Source: Planctomycetota bacterium
Lineage (GTDB): Bacteria; Planctomycetota; Planctomycetia; Pirellulales; Pirellulaceae
Assembly (NCBI GenBank): GCA_014381825.1
Contig: JACNKX010000062.1
Coordinates: 1 to 64,000 of the forward strand
Direction: 5' to 3'
Length of the DNA stretch: 64,000 nucleotides
Under the pieces are notes generated by a model, which was not told the DNA's origin, did no database searches, and was given only the letters and a program-made list of their open reading frames with translations. Below are positions 9,134 through 19,952 of this stretch, piece after piece; position 1 is the first letter of the stretch; each line of letters opens with the position of its first letter. Both the position numbers and the translations under genes were made by a program.

Positions 9134-10678
9134 TCAGTTGAATGTTCGCAGCAGACGGCGGCCTTTGTAAATGCAATGGGCTTCGTGCGACGCAATCGGT
9201 CGCGAAGGATGGCGAGCGGGAAACCATACCGGTCCATGGTCATCAACGACTACGATTCCTGTATGTCCTTCGCGAACCGCGCGGGCGACGAGCACTTTGT
9301 CTCCGAGAAACATGCCGAAGATAGTCGGTTGAACCGCATCATAGTCGTGATCACGAAGCGTCCGTTCAAGCCGAGTAACTTCCACTCGTTGAGACTCGGT
9401 CAGCGCTGCTGCGTCCATTTCAAAGATATCTTCGTGCTCGACGTGCCAACCGGCAAAGGCAGCGTAGATGTCGTCGGGCGGAAGGTCAAGCAAATCCGCA
9501 CCGAACGCATGCGTAAGTGGCCCGGCGATACCGACGTTGCTGTATTCGGCGTCTGGCAACTGGTAGGTGAAGCGAAAGAGAAAGCTCTCAATCGGCTCGT
9601 CATATCCAGGCCAATACTGCGTCCGCATATCGATCACCTCAAGCTGTGTCGGCGGAATCCCCATCTGTGAGGGCTGAGCTAGCCAGAGTGCTAATTCAGC
9701 TTCGCCTCGCGCAGTCGAAGTCGTGAATTCCTCTTCAAGCTGGTCGACCAAGTCAAGTTCCTCTGCGAAAGCCAATACGCGTAATCGTGCCACGGGCTCG
9801 GAAGCCAGAGCGAGAAGAGCCGCCTTGCCCGCGTCCTCGCCAAACCTCGCCAAGGCCGCTGCAGCTTCGGTGTGCAGGCGTCGGTGTCGGACTTCGAGAG
9901 CTTGGTACAATTTGCCCACGGCTTCCCGGTCACCAATCAATGCCAACGCGTCGCATAGCGCGACCGCCAATGCAATGGCGTCTTCGATCTGCTGTGCGAT
10001 TTCGTCAGCCGTTTCCGCGAACTCAGTCGGATCTTCTTCCATCCGCGACAAGCGTTGTACGACGGCGCCCAGCAATGGAATAAGCTGTTCCTTGCGAGCC
10101 ACGCCGGGGTGCGGGTCGATTAACCCGTGACGAAAGAGAAAGTTCGCGAGATCGATTACAGAAGCTGCGATGACTTGGTGTTCCAAGGCATCAAGCAACT
10201 TGGGAAACAAAATCGTCGAGTCGTACGACGTGTGTTGAAATAACGGCCCAAACGCCAACATTGCGGAGGGTCCGTCGCGAGGCGGATCTTCAATGACAAG
10301 ATTCACGAACTCGGTCAGCTCATAAGGAATCGCTGAAGCTGCGAGCAATTGGAGCAAATGACAGCGAGCTGCACTCGACTCGCCAAGCTTGCGATACATG
10401 GCGCCAATGATTGGAACCGTCGTTACCGGTAAGCGTCGCCGATTACTTTCATCCCAGGGGCGCAGCCGATACACGAGGTATCGAAACACGTCTCCGAGTG
10501 GCGGATCGTTTTCGACGGTCAAATCGGTCTCGAGTAGCGTTTGCAGAAACTCTTCGAATTGTGCGTCAGTCGCCTCACCGAGCCATTGCAATTCGGCAGG
10601 ATTTGAGTTTCGAGGTCGAGACTCTCCCTCGAGCACATATTCAACGAGAGTTTGCATTTGCAGATCGGACACTTTCAA
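9134..10678 (-). CDS. HEAT-repeat-like protein of unknown function
   Basis: A 514-residue protein without signal peptide or membrane segment. It is largely alpha-helical; residues of roughly 90-330 show paired amphipathic helices with alanine-rich A-A-A-L-A-R-F-G and LLALASEPVARLRVLAFAEE patterns, like HEAT or Armadillo-type repeats. The last 190 residues are different, with aromatic and acidic stretches and a small beta-rich end (KVLVARAVREGHTGIVVVDD then GPVWFPARH). I do not recognise this C-terminal region. It sits between the oxidoreductase and leuS on the same strand but with 65- and 139-bp gaps, so operon membership is uncertain. Probably a cytosolic protein-protein interaction protein. 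Confidence 0.75.
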   Translation of the reverse strand: MKVSDLQMQTLVEYVLEGESRPRNSNPAELQWLGEATDAQFEEFLQTLLETDLTVENDPPLGDVFRYLVYRLRPWDESNRRRLPVTTVPIIGAMYRKLGESSAARCHLLQLLAASAIPYELTEFVNLVIEDPPRDGPSAMLAFGPLFQHTSYDSTILFPKLLDALEHQVIAASVIDLANFLFRHGLIDPHPGVARKEQLIPLLGAVVQRLSRMEEDPTEFAETADEIAQQIEDAIALAVALCDALALIGDREAVGKLYQALEVRHRRLHTEAAAALARFGEDAGKAALLALASEPVARLRVLAFAEELDLVDQLEEEFTTSTARGEAELALWLAQPSQMGIPPTQLEVIDMRTQYWPGYDEPIESFLFRFTYQLPDAEYSNVGIAGPLTHAFGADLLDLPPDDIYAAFAGWHVEHEDIFEMDAAALTESQRVEVTRLERTLRDHDYDAVQPTIFGMFLGDKVLVARAVREGHTGIVVVDDHGPVWFPARHPSRPIASHEAHCIYKGRRLLRTFN

Positions 10679-10817
10679 CGTTCCTCAGCTCTCAATAGTA
10701 TTTCAGGTCGTTCTACCTAAAGTTAGGGCCACGCTCTAGGAGATGAAGTATCGTTTAGCCCGCTGCCCAAGGCAAACGCGTGGCGGCTGATTTGCGAGGT
10801 CGGAGCCCGCGACAACG

Positions 10818-13712
10818 TCAACTTTTTGGTTCGTCGCGATTCACCTTGACGACGAAGTTTACCAATCGCCCCGGCACAACGATCACTTTGATAATCGGAT
10901 TCCCTTCCAGCCAAGGTTTTACTTTGTCATCGGCCTTTGCCGCGGCAATCAGATCTTCTTTCGAGATATCGGGCGCGACTTGGATCTTGCCCCGAAGCCT
11001 GCCAAGTACTTGAACTGGGATCTCGATCGTTGACTCAACGAGATAGGAATCATCGTGTCTTGGCCATGGTTCGTAGGACAAGGTATCGCCGTGACCTAGC
11101 AAGCTCCATAACTCTTCGCCAAAGTGCGGCGCAAACGGCGAAAGCAGCAAAACAAATTGTTCCATCGCAATCTTTGGTCGGACCGATTGGTTCGTGAAGA
11201 AATTGACGAACTCCATCATCCGTGCTATTGCCGTGTTGAAGCCGAGTGTTTCAATGTCGCTCGTGACCGCTTTAATCGTCTTGTGCAACACACGCAGTTG
11301 CTCGTCCGTTGCGGCTACGTCTTGGACGGAAGTGTGAAGAACCAGATCTTCGCTGTCTTCGTCCATGATCATTCGCCATGCCCGGCTTAAGAACTTTCGT
11401 ACGCCATCCACGCCGCTCATGCTCCACGGTTTCGTGGCTTCGAATGCTCCCATGAACATTTCGTACAATCGCAGCGAGTCAGCACCGTACTCGCGGACAA
11501 CTTCATCGGGATTCACGACATTTCCGCGACTCTTTGACATCTTGTCGGCTCGCGTTGTTAACGGGATCTCGGTTCCCGCAAGATAGAACTGCCCCTGCCT
11601 TTTTTCGGTTTGGTCTTCTGACAAGTCAATGATCCTGTCGCCACTGTGTCTCTTCAGGATGTGCGTGACTTTGTCTTCCGATTCAACTCGGACCGACGTA
11701 ATGCCTCGTTCGTCCAATACTTTTTCATTTGCCTTAAGCAGTTCCGGCGTGACGTGATACTGTGGCTCGCCGAGAATCATTCCTTGATTGACGAGCCGCT
11801 GGAATGGTTCGGTAGTGCTGACGTAACCTCTGTCATAGAGCACCTTGTGCCAGAAGCGAGCGTACAACAGATGCAACACGGCGTGTTCGGCACCACCGAT
11901 GTACAGATCGACGGGCATCCACGCCTTTTCCTTCTCAGGATCCACAAACGCAGTGCTGTTCGTAGGATCAATGAAACGTAAGTAGTACCAACATGACCCC
12001 GCCCATTGCGGCATCGTGTTGGTTTCGCGGCGGTAACGCTTGCCGTCGATAATCGGATAGAGCCAATCTTCAGGCGCTTTGCCAAGCGGCGGCTCGGGGC
12101 GACCGTGCGGCTTGTAGTCATCAAGATGCGGCAAATCAACGGGCAAGTCGGCAGGATCGACCGGTCGCAACATCCCATTTGGGTTTCCAGCGTCGTCCAA
12201 TTCGTGTAGGACTGGAAATGGCTCCCCCCAAAACCGTTGGCGGCTGAACAACCAATCTCGCAGCTTGTAATTCGTCGCTTGCTTTCCGGTGCCTTGCTCG
12301 GTCAGGTCGTCGCCAATCCTTCGCTTGAACTCGGCAGTTGCGAGTCCGTTGTATTCGCCTGAGTTGACGGCAACACCTTGCTCGGTGCAACACTCTGATC
12401 CTGCGAGCACCGCGCTGCGATCGACACCTTCGGCTTCGCCAGGATCAACAACAGCAATCACGGAAATGTCGAACTGCTTTGCGAATTCAAAGTCGCGAGT
12501 GTCATGAGCTGGGACGGCCATAATCGCGCCGGTGCCATAGCTGATCAAAACGTAATCGGCAATCCAGATCGGGACCTGCTCGCCGTTAACTGGATTAACA
12601 GCATACGAGCCGGTGAAGACTCCGGTCTTTTCCTTGGCGAGTTCTGTGCGATCGAGATCGCTCTTCGCGGCAGCTTGATCGCAGTAAGTTTGCACCGCTT
12701 CCTTTTGCTCGTCGACCGTCAAGCGATCGACGAACGGATGCTCCGGCGCGATGACCATATACGTCGCACCATGCAACGTGTCGGGGCGCGTCGTATAGAT
12801 TCGCAGGACTTCGTCGTTTGGTTTGCGTGGGAAGCCAGAAGTAGCGCGAGCGGACTTCCATGACGCGAAATTGCTGTTCGACGGAGCGCAACTCCGTCCT
12901 ACGTAGAAGTCGACTTCCGCGCCGGTGCTGCGTCCGATCCATTCTCGTTGCATGCGTTTGATGCCGTCGGACCAATCGAGTCCCTCGAGATCCTGCTCCA
13001 ACCGTCCAGCGTAATCTGTGATGCGGAGCATCCATTGCCGTAACGGTCGGCGCTCGACAGGATGACCGCCACGTTCGCTCTTGCCGTCGATGACTTCTTC
13101 ATTTGCCAAAACGGTACCAAGCCCGGGACACCAGTTCACTAACGCATCGGATTGAAACGCCAACCGGTGGTCGTCTTGATAAAGGCGGACAGCCTGTTCG
13201 CCTTCCAATTTCACGGCACCCGGAATCGGAAGCTCATCGATCGGCCGTCCTTTCTGTTGGTCGTGATCGAACCAAGTGTCGAACATGACCGTGAAGATCC
13301 ACTGCGTCCAACGGACGTATTCCACGTCCGTCGTCGCCAGAACGCGGCTCCAGTCGTAGCTGAAACCAAGCATCTTCAGTTGGCGAGTGAACGTCTCGAT
13401 GTTCTGCTCTGTCGAGACGCGCGGCGGCGTGTTCGTCTTGATCGCATACTCTTCAGCGGGCAGTCCGAACGCGTCGAAGCCCATCGGATGCAGTACCGAC
13501 TTGCCACGCATCCGCTCGAATCGGCAAGTGATATCCGTTGCCGTATAACCTTCGGGATGTCCAACATGCAGTCCATCGCCGCTTGGATACGGAAACATGT
13601 CGAGTACGTAAAGTTTTTCGCCGGTCGGCAACTCAGGTGCCTTAAACGTTTCGTGCTCCGCCCAAAAGTTCTGCCATTTCGGCTCGATATCTGCGGGATT
13701 ATAGCGCGGCAT
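10818..13712 (-). CDS. leuS: Leucyl-tRNA synthetase
   Basis: A 964-residue class Ia aminoacyl-tRNA synthetase that charges tRNA-Leu. The HIGH-type signature is [13 protein letters not shown] near residue 50; the signature KMSKS is at residues 724-728; [13 protein letters not shown] belongs to the CP1 editing domain that clears mischarged t[16 protein letters not shown] and [14 protein letters not shown] are also family-typical. The C-terminal tRNA-binding domain ends with [17 protein letters not shown]. It is longer than the roughly 860-880 residues usual for bacterial LeuS, partly because of about 28 extra residues at 271-299 (see the separate entry). Start is the ATG at 13712 ([13 protein letters not shown]), the normal LeuS N terminus; a longer frame to 13778 is not supported. 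Confidence 0.97.
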   Translation of the reverse strand: MPRYNPADIEPKWQNFWAEHETFKAPELPTGEKLYVLDMFPYPSGDGLHVGHPEGYTATDITCRFERMRGKSVLHPMGFDAFGLPAEEYAIKTNTPPRVSTEQNIETFTRQLKMLGFSYDWSRVLATTDVEYVRWTQWIFTVMFDTWFDHDQQKGRPIDELPIPGAVKLEGEQAVRLYQDDHRLAFQSDALVNWCPGLGTVLANEEVIDGKSERGGHPVERRPLRQWMLRITDYAGRLEQDLEGLDWSDGIKRMQREWIGRSTGAEVDFYVGRSCAPSNSNFASWKSARATSGFPRKPNDEVLRIYTTRPDTLHGATYMVIAPEHPFVDRLTVDEQKEAVQTYCDQAAAKSDLDRTELAKEKTGVFTGSYAVNPVNGEQVPIWIADYVLISYGTGAIMAVPAHDTRDFEFAKQFDISVIAVVDPGEAEGVDRSAVLAGSECCTEQGVAVNSGEYNGLATAEFKRRIGDDLTEQGTGKQATNYKLRDWLFSRQRFWGEPFPVLHELDDAGNPNGMLRPVDPADLPVDLPHLDDYKPHGRPEPPLGKAPEDWLYPIIDGKRYRRETNTMPQWAGSCWYYLRFIDPTNSTAFVDPEKEKAWMPVDLYIGGAEHAVLHLLYARFWHKVLYDRGYVSTTEPFQRLVNQGMILGEPQYHVTPELLKANEKVLDERGITSVRVESEDKVTHILKRHSGDRIIDLSEDQTEKRQGQFYLAGTEIPLTTRADKMSKSRGNVVNPDEVVREYGADSLRLYEMFMGAFEATKPWSMSGVDGVRKFLSRAWRMIMDEDSEDLVLHTSVQDVAATDEQLRVLHKTIKAVTSDIETLGFNTAIARMMEFVNFFTNQSVRPKIAMEQFVLLLSPFAPHFGEELWSLLGHGDTLSYEPWPRHDDSYLVESTIEIPVQVLGRLRGKIQVAPDISKEDLIAAAKADDKVKPWLEGNPIIKVIVVPGRLVNFVVKVNRDEPKS
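12816..12901 (-). repeat. Palindrome-bearing in-frame extra segment inside leuS
   Basis: Between VDFYV and [11 protein letters not shown], which are normally nearly contiguous in LeuS, there are about 28 extra codons. Their DNA contains a perfect inverted repeat GACGGAG-CGCAA-CTCCGTC (12880-12898 on the plus strand). The segment keeps frame and the encoded peptide (Ser/Arg/Ala/Asn-rich, with a Cys) has no family resemblance that I know. It looks like a small palindromic element that entered a coding region, or a lineage-specific loop. Boundaries are approximate. Confidence 0.45.
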
Positions 13713-13961
13713 GATGTGGCTCGTAATAAGGCATTGCAATCGTGGCGACGAGCGGCGGTCGCGCTCGGTTCCGGTCAAGTCTTCGAGGATTGGTCAGTGG
13801 GTAAGCTCCCAATTCTACTGGGTTTGCAGTGAAACGCGAACGGGGACATGGATCGGCGAGTCGGACGGTTCTCGACGCAGTTGGCACGTGGATGGCATGT
13901 TCGTTCGAGGTCTGGCTTGGTACACTCGTTCCTTGCGAATTTGCTGTCAATGAGGGAAGTG

Positions 13962-14771
<810 letters not shown>

Positions 14772-14785
14772 TTTCATCCGCCTGT

Positions 14786-14816
14786 AGCCTGCCTTGTCTT
14801 CGCAGCCTGCCTTGTC
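14786..14816. repeat. 13-bp direct repeat with 5-bp spacer after map
   Basis: AGCCTGCCTTGTC occurs at 14786-14798 and again at 14804-14816, separated by TTCGC, in the gap between map and the SH3 gene. No gene overlaps it. It may be a replication-slippage product or an operator-like pair. Confidence 0.6.
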
Positions 14817-14894
14817 GACGGAATTGGTGTTGAACCGCCACGGCCTATTCGCTACAAGACCCGCCTCTTCGTTTTCGACAAGACATTCGTTCTG

Positions 14895-16142
14895 ATGGGC
14901 AAATCTATGCGAGGCGACTGCTTAATCGGTCTGATCCTCTTTTTGTTCACCTCGGTTGTGGTGGCGGAAGAATCTTTTCCCTACAAGGTTACGATCAAAG
15001 CCAGCGATGCATCCGTGCGAAGCGGCCCCGGCTCAAAGTTTTATGCGACCGCCCGCCTGACGAAGGGCGACAAGATCGAAGTCTATCAACGCAAGGCGGG
15101 TGGCTGGCTAGCCGTTCGTCCGCCCGACAGAAGCTTCAACTGGGTCGAGGCCAACAAACTCCGCATGACGAACGATCCCGACGTGGCGAAAGTTGTCGGC
15201 AACAACGTGGTCGCCTGGGTGGGTAGCGAGGTGGACGGCGTTGAAGATCATAAATGGCAGGTGAAGCTCGATCCGGGTGAATCCGTTCAACTTATGTCGC
15301 GGCAGTCGAAGTTGATCTTCCGCGGCGATAAACAGCGAGACTTCTACCAGATCGCTCCACCCGCCGGAGAGTTCCGCTGGATCCATGAACGCGAACTCGA
15401 GCCGCTCGTTGAGAAAACTACAACGATCGAAGCTCGCTCTGACATTCAACTTGCCGAGTTCCAAGTCCCTGATGATCTGACCGACATTTCCACGCGGACA
15501 GATGGCTTTGTCGCGCGCGACGACTCGTCCGCTGAGACGCCAGCTGCACGCGTCGCATCTCTCGCTCCGCGCACAAGCTTTCGGCCAAGTGAAGCTCGTG
15601 GCGAGAGCTTTGAGGCCTTAGCAAAGTTGCTCGACCTCGAACTCTCGGAGACTGTCTCGAACGAACCGTCTCAATGGAAACTCGCCTCGTTGCAAAGGGA
15701 CGCGGAAACGCTGTTGGAGCAAAGTGAAACGACGCTCCATCGCGGGAAGGCGCGACTGATGTTGGAGAAGATCAAAGAGTTCGAGCGGCTGCAACTGCGT
15801 TACGCCGGAGTGGAGGCTGCGGAAATTGACGCTTCACGCTCACCAGATCAAACAGCGGGTCCTCCCACTGCCTCGGACAGCTTGTCCGGTTTCGACCCAC
15901 GCTTCGATGGTCGTGGTTGGTTGTTGCCTGTTCACTCGAGCCGGCAAGCCTCACCACCGTATGCGTTGCTTAATCAGCAGGGCCAGATCCTCACGTTCGT
16001 GTCGCCGGCTCCGGGATTGAACCTGCATCGCTATCTGCGGAAAGAGATCGGCATCTTCGGACAACGTAGTCGCGCGGAGTTTCTTAACAAGCCGCATCTG
16101 ACCGCCGATCGAATCGTGGATATCGAACGACATCGTCGATAG
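14895..16142 (+). CDS. Exported bacterial SH3-domain protein, planctomycete type
   Basis: A 415-residue protein with a signal peptide (hydrophobic LIGLILFLFTSVVVA, cleavage near AEE). Residues about 28-90 form a bacterial SH3 (SH3b) domain with the usual VRSGPGSKFYATARLTKGD and GWLAVRPP core; residues 95-170 look like a second, more divergent SH3-like unit ending FRWIHERELEP. A coiled-coil helix (around 220-310) follows, then a C-terminal module with GWLLPVHSSR, PPYALLNQQGQ and FVSPAPGLNLHRYL. SH3b domains bind cell-wall peptides or other proteins, so an envelope role is likely. The C-terminal module resembles planctomycete proteins of unknown function. Alternative ATG at 14907. Confidence 0.75.
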   Translation: MGKSMRGDCLIGLILFLFTSVVVAEESFPYKVTIKASDASVRSGPGSKFYATARLTKGDKIEVYQRKAGGWLAVRPPDRSFNWVEANKLRMTNDPDVAKVVGNNVVAWVGSEVDGVEDHKWQVKLDPGESVQLMSRQSKLIFRGDKQRDFYQIAPPAGEFRWIHERELEPLVEKTTTIEARSDIQLAEFQVPDDLTDISTRTDGFVARDDSSAETPAARVASLAPRTSFRPSEARGESFEALAKLLDLELSETVSNEPSQWKLASLQRDAETLLEQSETTLHRGKARLMLEKIKEFERLQLRYAGVEAAEIDASRSPDQTAGPPTASDSLSGFDPRFDGRGWLLPVHSSRQASPPYALLNQQGQILTFVSPAPGLNLHRYLRKEIGIFGQRSRAEFLNKPHLTADRIVDIERHRR

Positions 16143-16183
16143 AACGCTTTGCCGACCTGAGTTCGAAGATCGCGGCCGGTCAG

Positions 16184-17044
16184 TTAGCTACTCGCACTTC
16201 GATAGCTGAGCAGCGCTCGCGTGAAGATCCACCTCGAGCCCATCAAGCAACCAGCCGTCGCAGCAATTGCGAACAGCGCCAGCCAGGTACCGATGCTAGT
16301 CTCCGGTCTTAACGGTTGCGCGACGATTCTCGCCGGGACGTTCACGACGATCAACACCGGAATGATAAACGTAAAGAACCACTGCAACGGAGCGCCGAAC
16401 CGCCCGTTGTAGATCTCCATCGGATACCGTGAGAAATTCGTAATATAAAACCAAAAGTCGTACAGCGTTTGATTTCGGCCAAGCCAGATACTCGTGGCCG
16501 CCAGTGATACCATCAGGCTGTACATGATCGCAATGCCGCACAATAAGTAGAAGACGTACATCCCGGCTAGGATCGGTGTGACGGTCAATGGATGGGCAGG
16601 ATCAACGGCCAACTGCCCCAAACTAAACACCAACAATACTCCGCCAGCAACAAAGTTGGACAACGACGACCAATCCATCTTTTGCAACGAGATCAAAAAC
16701 TGAGTATCGATCGGCTTCAACAGCGCGAAGTCCAAGTTGCCCGTTCGAATCAACTCGCTGAACTCTTGAGCATTCGGCATGAAGAAGGCTTGCACCACGC
16801 TATTGACGATCCAGGTTGTCGCGATAAAGGCGAAGAACTCGTACTGCTGCCAATCCGCGATGCGACGTTCGTCGATCTGAGAGAAGATCAGCAGATAGAA
16901 GCCCAGATTCATCATCGTCCACGACAGCGAGGCGATACATTCAATGATGAAATTCGCTCGAAACGTCATGTCGCGAATCAGACTGTTCCGCGCAAAAGTC
17001 AGCAAAACTCGCGTGTACTGCGGCTGTTCGCTCTTTGACGGCAC
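16184..17044 (-). CDS. ABC-2 type transporter permease
   Basis: A 286-residue integral membrane protein with six predicted segments, including FIIECIASLSWTMMNLGFYL, FFAFIATTWIVNSVVQAFF and a final LALFAIAATAGCLMG. NSLIRDMTFRANFIIE near the N terminus and GNLDFALLKPIDTQFLIS in the first cytoplasmic region are typical of the DUF990/COG3694 permeases, which pair with an ATP-binding subunit and usually a second permease (COG4587). Neither partner is in the window on this strand, so they may lie elsewhere. The start is a GTG at 17044; there is no strong ribosome-binding site and the next Met is internal. Substrate unknown. Confidence 0.82.
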   Translation of the reverse strand: MPSKSEQPQYTRVLLTFARNSLIRDMTFRANFIIECIASLSWTMMNLGFYLLIFSQIDERRIADWQQYEFFAFIATTWIVNSVVQAFFMPNAQEFSELIRTGNLDFALLKPIDTQFLISLQKMDWSSLSNFVAGGVLLVFSLGQLAVDPAHPLTVTPILAGMYVFYLLCGIAIMYSLMVSLAATSIWLGRNQTLYDFWFYITNFSRYPMEIYNGRFGAPLQWFFTFIIPVLIVVNVPARIVAQPLRPETSIGTWLALFAIAATAGCLMGSRWIFTRALLSYRSASS

Positions 17045-17209
17045 GGTGTTGATTCCGAGTTGTGTAGGCTCGCGCGATATGAGTCATCAATCATACGGGA
17101 TGGCCGAGACTACGACCACGGTAGCGGTCGCGTGACAGAAATAGTCGCAGCGACGCCGGGTCGTTACAATGGTCTCATCAACATCGTTCGCTCCCCTCCG
17201 GAGATCAAG

Positions 17210-19450
17210 ATGATCCGCCACGTCTTCGCCGCCATTGTGACTTCGCTCGTCCTCTGCAACGGGTCCGTCTCTCTTCGCGCGGAAGAAGCGACCGCCGATA
17301 CAGGCACATCTGAACCGCTGACGGTAAAGCAGATCACCGAACGCATCCGTCCTTCCTTGGTTACGATTGCGACAACAGGTCGCGAAGGCGGCGAACATGG
17401 CTTAGGAACGGGCTTCGTGGTTTCCGCCGACGGTTTGATCGCAACGAACTTGCACGTCATCGGCGAAGGTCGCGAGTTTACGGTCGAGTTGTCCGATGGC
17501 ACAAATCTCGAAGTAGTATCGGTACATGCGTCTGACCGGCATCGTGACCTCGCCGTTGTGAAAGTTGATCCCAAGGGTAAGGAGCTTCTGCCGCTTGAAC
17601 TTGGCGGTGCGAGTTCGCTAAGCCAAGGACAACCCGTGGTGGTAATGGGCAATCCCCTTGGGTTGAAGCACAGCGTAGTGAGCGGTGTCGTCTCGGCAGT
17701 ACGAGAGGTCGAGGGGCAAGAGATGATCCAACTGGCGATCCCGATCGAGCGCGGTAACAGCGGCGGACCCGTCGTCGATATGCAAGGTCGCGCACATGGC
17801 ATCGTGAATATGAAGTCTCTTCGCGAAGCAAACGTTGGGTTCGCGATCGACGCCAAGCATCTGCAACTGTTGCTAGACGAACCAAATCCGATTTCGTTGT
17901 CACGGTGGGCAACCATTGGAGCGATCGACGAGCGTCAATGGACTCCGCGGCTCGGCGCTCGCTGGCGACAACGCGCTGGAAAGATCTTCGTGACGGGACA
18001 AGGCACCGGCTTCGGTGGCCGTTCACTCTGCATCTCGACGGTCGAGTCGCCGCAACTTCCCTTCGAGTTGGCAGTTAACGTGAAGCTTGATGACGAAGCG
18101 GGCGCTGCGGGACTGATCTTTCATTCGGACGGAGGCGAGAAGCACTACGGCTTTTACCCGACGAATGGCAAGCTGCGGCTGACTTGTTTCAACGGGCCAA
18201 CCGTTTTCACCTGGAAGATCCTGCAAGACGTCGACACCCCGCACTATCGCGCTGGCGAGTGGAATCAACTGAAGGTCCGCATCGAAGAGGATAAGTTACA
18301 ATGCTTCGTCAACGAACAAATGGTGCTGGAGTCGCGCGATCAGACGTATACGTCGGGCAAGATCGGCCTGGCCAAGTTTCGGCAAACCGAAGCGGAGTTT
18401 AAGCAGTTTCGGTTCGCTGACAAGCTGGCGGACACACAGCTTGGCGCTGACGAACTGGCTCGCTTCATGGAGCTGATTGACGACTTACCGGACTTGAAAG
18501 CGTTGCGCCCCGACGACATTGAACCCCTGACAGAAAGGGCCGACGCGTCGGCAGCACTGCTGCTGCGGCGAGCTGAGGAGCTAGTCGGCAGAGCCGAGGA
18601 ATTGCGCAAAGCGGCTCGCGATGTCCGAGTCCGTGGGATCGCAAAAGAGTTGTCGGACTTGGTCAATACGGACGGTGGGGACTTCGACTTACTTCGCGGC
18701 ACGTTGCTTTTGGCCAAGCTCGACGAGTTGGATATCGAAGTCGACGCCTACCTTTCGCAAGTTGATCAGATGGCCGAGGAAATCAAGAAGTCGCTCGCCC
18801 AAGACACCGACGACGCAACGCGATTGGACAAACTGAATGATTATTTCTTTGTCGAAAACGGTTTTCATGGCAGCCGAAGCGAGGAGTATTACCACCGCGC
18901 CAACAGTTACATGAATCGTGTGATCGACGATCGCGAGGGCATTCCGGTTACACTTTCCGTCCTCTATATGGAACTCGGAAAGCGAGTGGGACTCGATATC
19001 CAGGGCGTCGGACTTCCAGGCCACTTTGTCGTCAAACACGTACGGCCCGACGGCGAAGATCAACTTGTGGACGTCTTCGAACGTGGAAAGTTGCTTTCGA
19101 GTGACGACGCTGCGGCGTTAGTTCGACTGCACGCAAATCGGCTGATCACTGAAGGCGACCTGGCGGCAACGGCCAAGCGAGACATACTCATTCGCATGAT
19201 TCGCAATCTTGGCGGCCTGGCGGAAGCCAAAACCGACGGTGAAGCGCTGCTCCGTTATCTCGAAGCACTGGTCGCGATCGACCCGGATTCGCCGGAGTAC
19301 AGACAACAGCGAGCGGGACTACGAGCGTTCGGCAATCGCTATGCGGCGGCGATCGTTGATCTCGATTGGCTACTGGAACATGAACCACCAGGCATTGACC
19401 TCGATCGAATTCACGGCATGCGATCGGCGCTCCTGCAACGATTGGACTGA
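17210..19450 (+). CDS. Exported HtrA-like protease fused to concanavalin-like and SirB1 transglutaminase-like domains
   Basis: A 746-residue protein. Start at 17210 is set by GGAG six bases upstream and a following signal peptide (MIRHVFAAIVTSLVLCNG). Residues 50-220 are a trypsin-like S1C protease with the full triad: His82 in TNLHVIGEG, Asp113 in HRDLAVVKV, Ser184 in RGNSGGPV. No PDZ domain follows. Residues about 255-410 are a beta-sandwich like DUF1080/LamG (AAGLIFHSDG, HYGFYPTNGKLRL, GEWNQLKVRIEED). Residues about 540-640 match the SirB1/Transglut_core2 family (LNDYFFVENGFHG, DREGIPVTLSVLYMELGKRV, LPGHFVVKH), and TPR-like helices end the protein. SirB1-type domains usually lack the transglutaminase Cys, as here (Ser in its place). 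Probably an envelope protease; the combination is unusual. Confidence 0.85.
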   Translation: MIRHVFAAIVTSLVLCNGSVSLRAEEATADTGTSEPLTVKQITERIRPSLVTIATTGREGGEHGLGTGFVVSADGLIATNLHVIGEGREFTVELSDGTNLEVVSVHASDRHRDLAVVKVDPKGKELLPLELGGASSLSQGQPVVVMGNPLGLKHSVVSGVVSAVREVEGQEMIQLAIPIERGNSGGPVVDMQGRAHGIVNMKSLREANVGFAIDAKHLQLLLDEPNPISLSRWATIGAIDERQWTPRLGARWRQRAGKIFVTGQGTGFGGRSLCISTVESPQLPFELAVNVKLDDEAGAAGLIFHSDGGEKHYGFYPTNGKLRLTCFNGPTVFTWKILQDVDTPHYRAGEWNQLKVRIEEDKLQCFVNEQMVLESRDQTYTSGKIGLAKFRQTEAEFKQFRFADKLADTQLGADELARFMELIDDLPDLKALRPDDIEPLTERADASAALLLRRAEELVGRAEELRKAARDVRVRGIAKELSDLVNTDGGDFDLLRGTLLLAKLDELDIEVDAYLSQVDQMAEEIKKSLAQDTDDATRLDKLNDYFFVENGFHGSRSEEYYHRANSYMNRVIDDREGIPVTLSVLYMELGKRVGLDIQGVGLPGHFVVKHVRPDGEDQLVDVFERGKLLSSDDAAALVRLHANRLITEGDLAATAKRDILIRMIRNLGGLAEAKTDGEALLRYLEALVAIDPDSPEYRQQRAGLRAFGNRYAAAIVDLDWLLEHEPPGIDLDRIHGMRSALLQRLD

Positions 19451-19460
19451 GAGCCGTCGA

Positions 19461-19934
19461 ATGGCGAACCGTGACGAATCGAGAGATGCTTCGGCAGAGC
19501 ATGGGAGCGATCTTCCACTGGTGATCGCGCTGCGGGTCCTTGGTGGGACCGATATGCTTGCGTTTATCGCTGTCGCCATGCCAACGGCGTGGCTTCAGCT
19601 TGGTCATCGATTGAGTGGGCTCGAAGAGTTTCCGGATGCACCGATTGCAAGCTATCTCGCCCGATCGGCGTCCGCTCTCTATGCGTTGCACGGCCTGATG
19701 GTTGTGTATATGTCGTTTGACGTACGTCGTTACTGGCCCTTGATTCGATTTCTGGCTCGCATTGCGATCGTTCACGGCATCGTAATGTTGGGCATCGATT
19801 TGGCGGTCGGGATGCCCACTTGGTGGACCGCGTTGGAAGGCCCCGCTTTCGCACTAACTGGACTGATCGTCCTCGTCGCGCAATACTGGGGACAGCCAGA
19901 GACGCTCCAAGAGACGGCAGGGGTAGAGACGTAG
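19461..19934 (+). CDS. Small integral membrane protein of unknown function
   Basis: A 157-residue protein beginning at the ATG at 19461, ten bases after the protease-fusion stop, so co-transcription is likely. It has about four hydrophobic segments: VLGGTDMLAFIAVAMP, SASALYALHGLMVVYMSF, LARIAIVHGIVMLGIDLAV and FALTGLIVLVAQYW. The first 27 residues are hydrophilic and acidic. No catalytic motif is visible. A longer in-frame extension to 19209 overlaps the upstream gene and is not credible. I do not recognise the family. Confidence 0.72.
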   Translation: MANRDESRDASAEHGSDLPLVIALRVLGGTDMLAFIAVAMPTAWLQLGHRLSGLEEFPDAPIASYLARSASALYALHGLMVVYMSFDVRRYWPLIRFLARIAIVHGIVMLGIDLAVGMPTWWTALEGPAFALTGLIVLVAQYWGQPETLQETAGVET

Positions 19935-19952
19935 CGGAGAGAGAAAGTCGCC

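Noticed and set aside
9131-9670. A 179-codon plus-strand frame opposite the HEAT-like gene
   Set aside because: No start signal, no homology and it is antisense to a better-supported gene.
17164-17916. A 250-codon minus-strand frame opposite the protease-fusion gene
   Set aside because: It is antisense to an unmistakable coding gene and has the Ser/Arg-rich makeup of a shadow frame.
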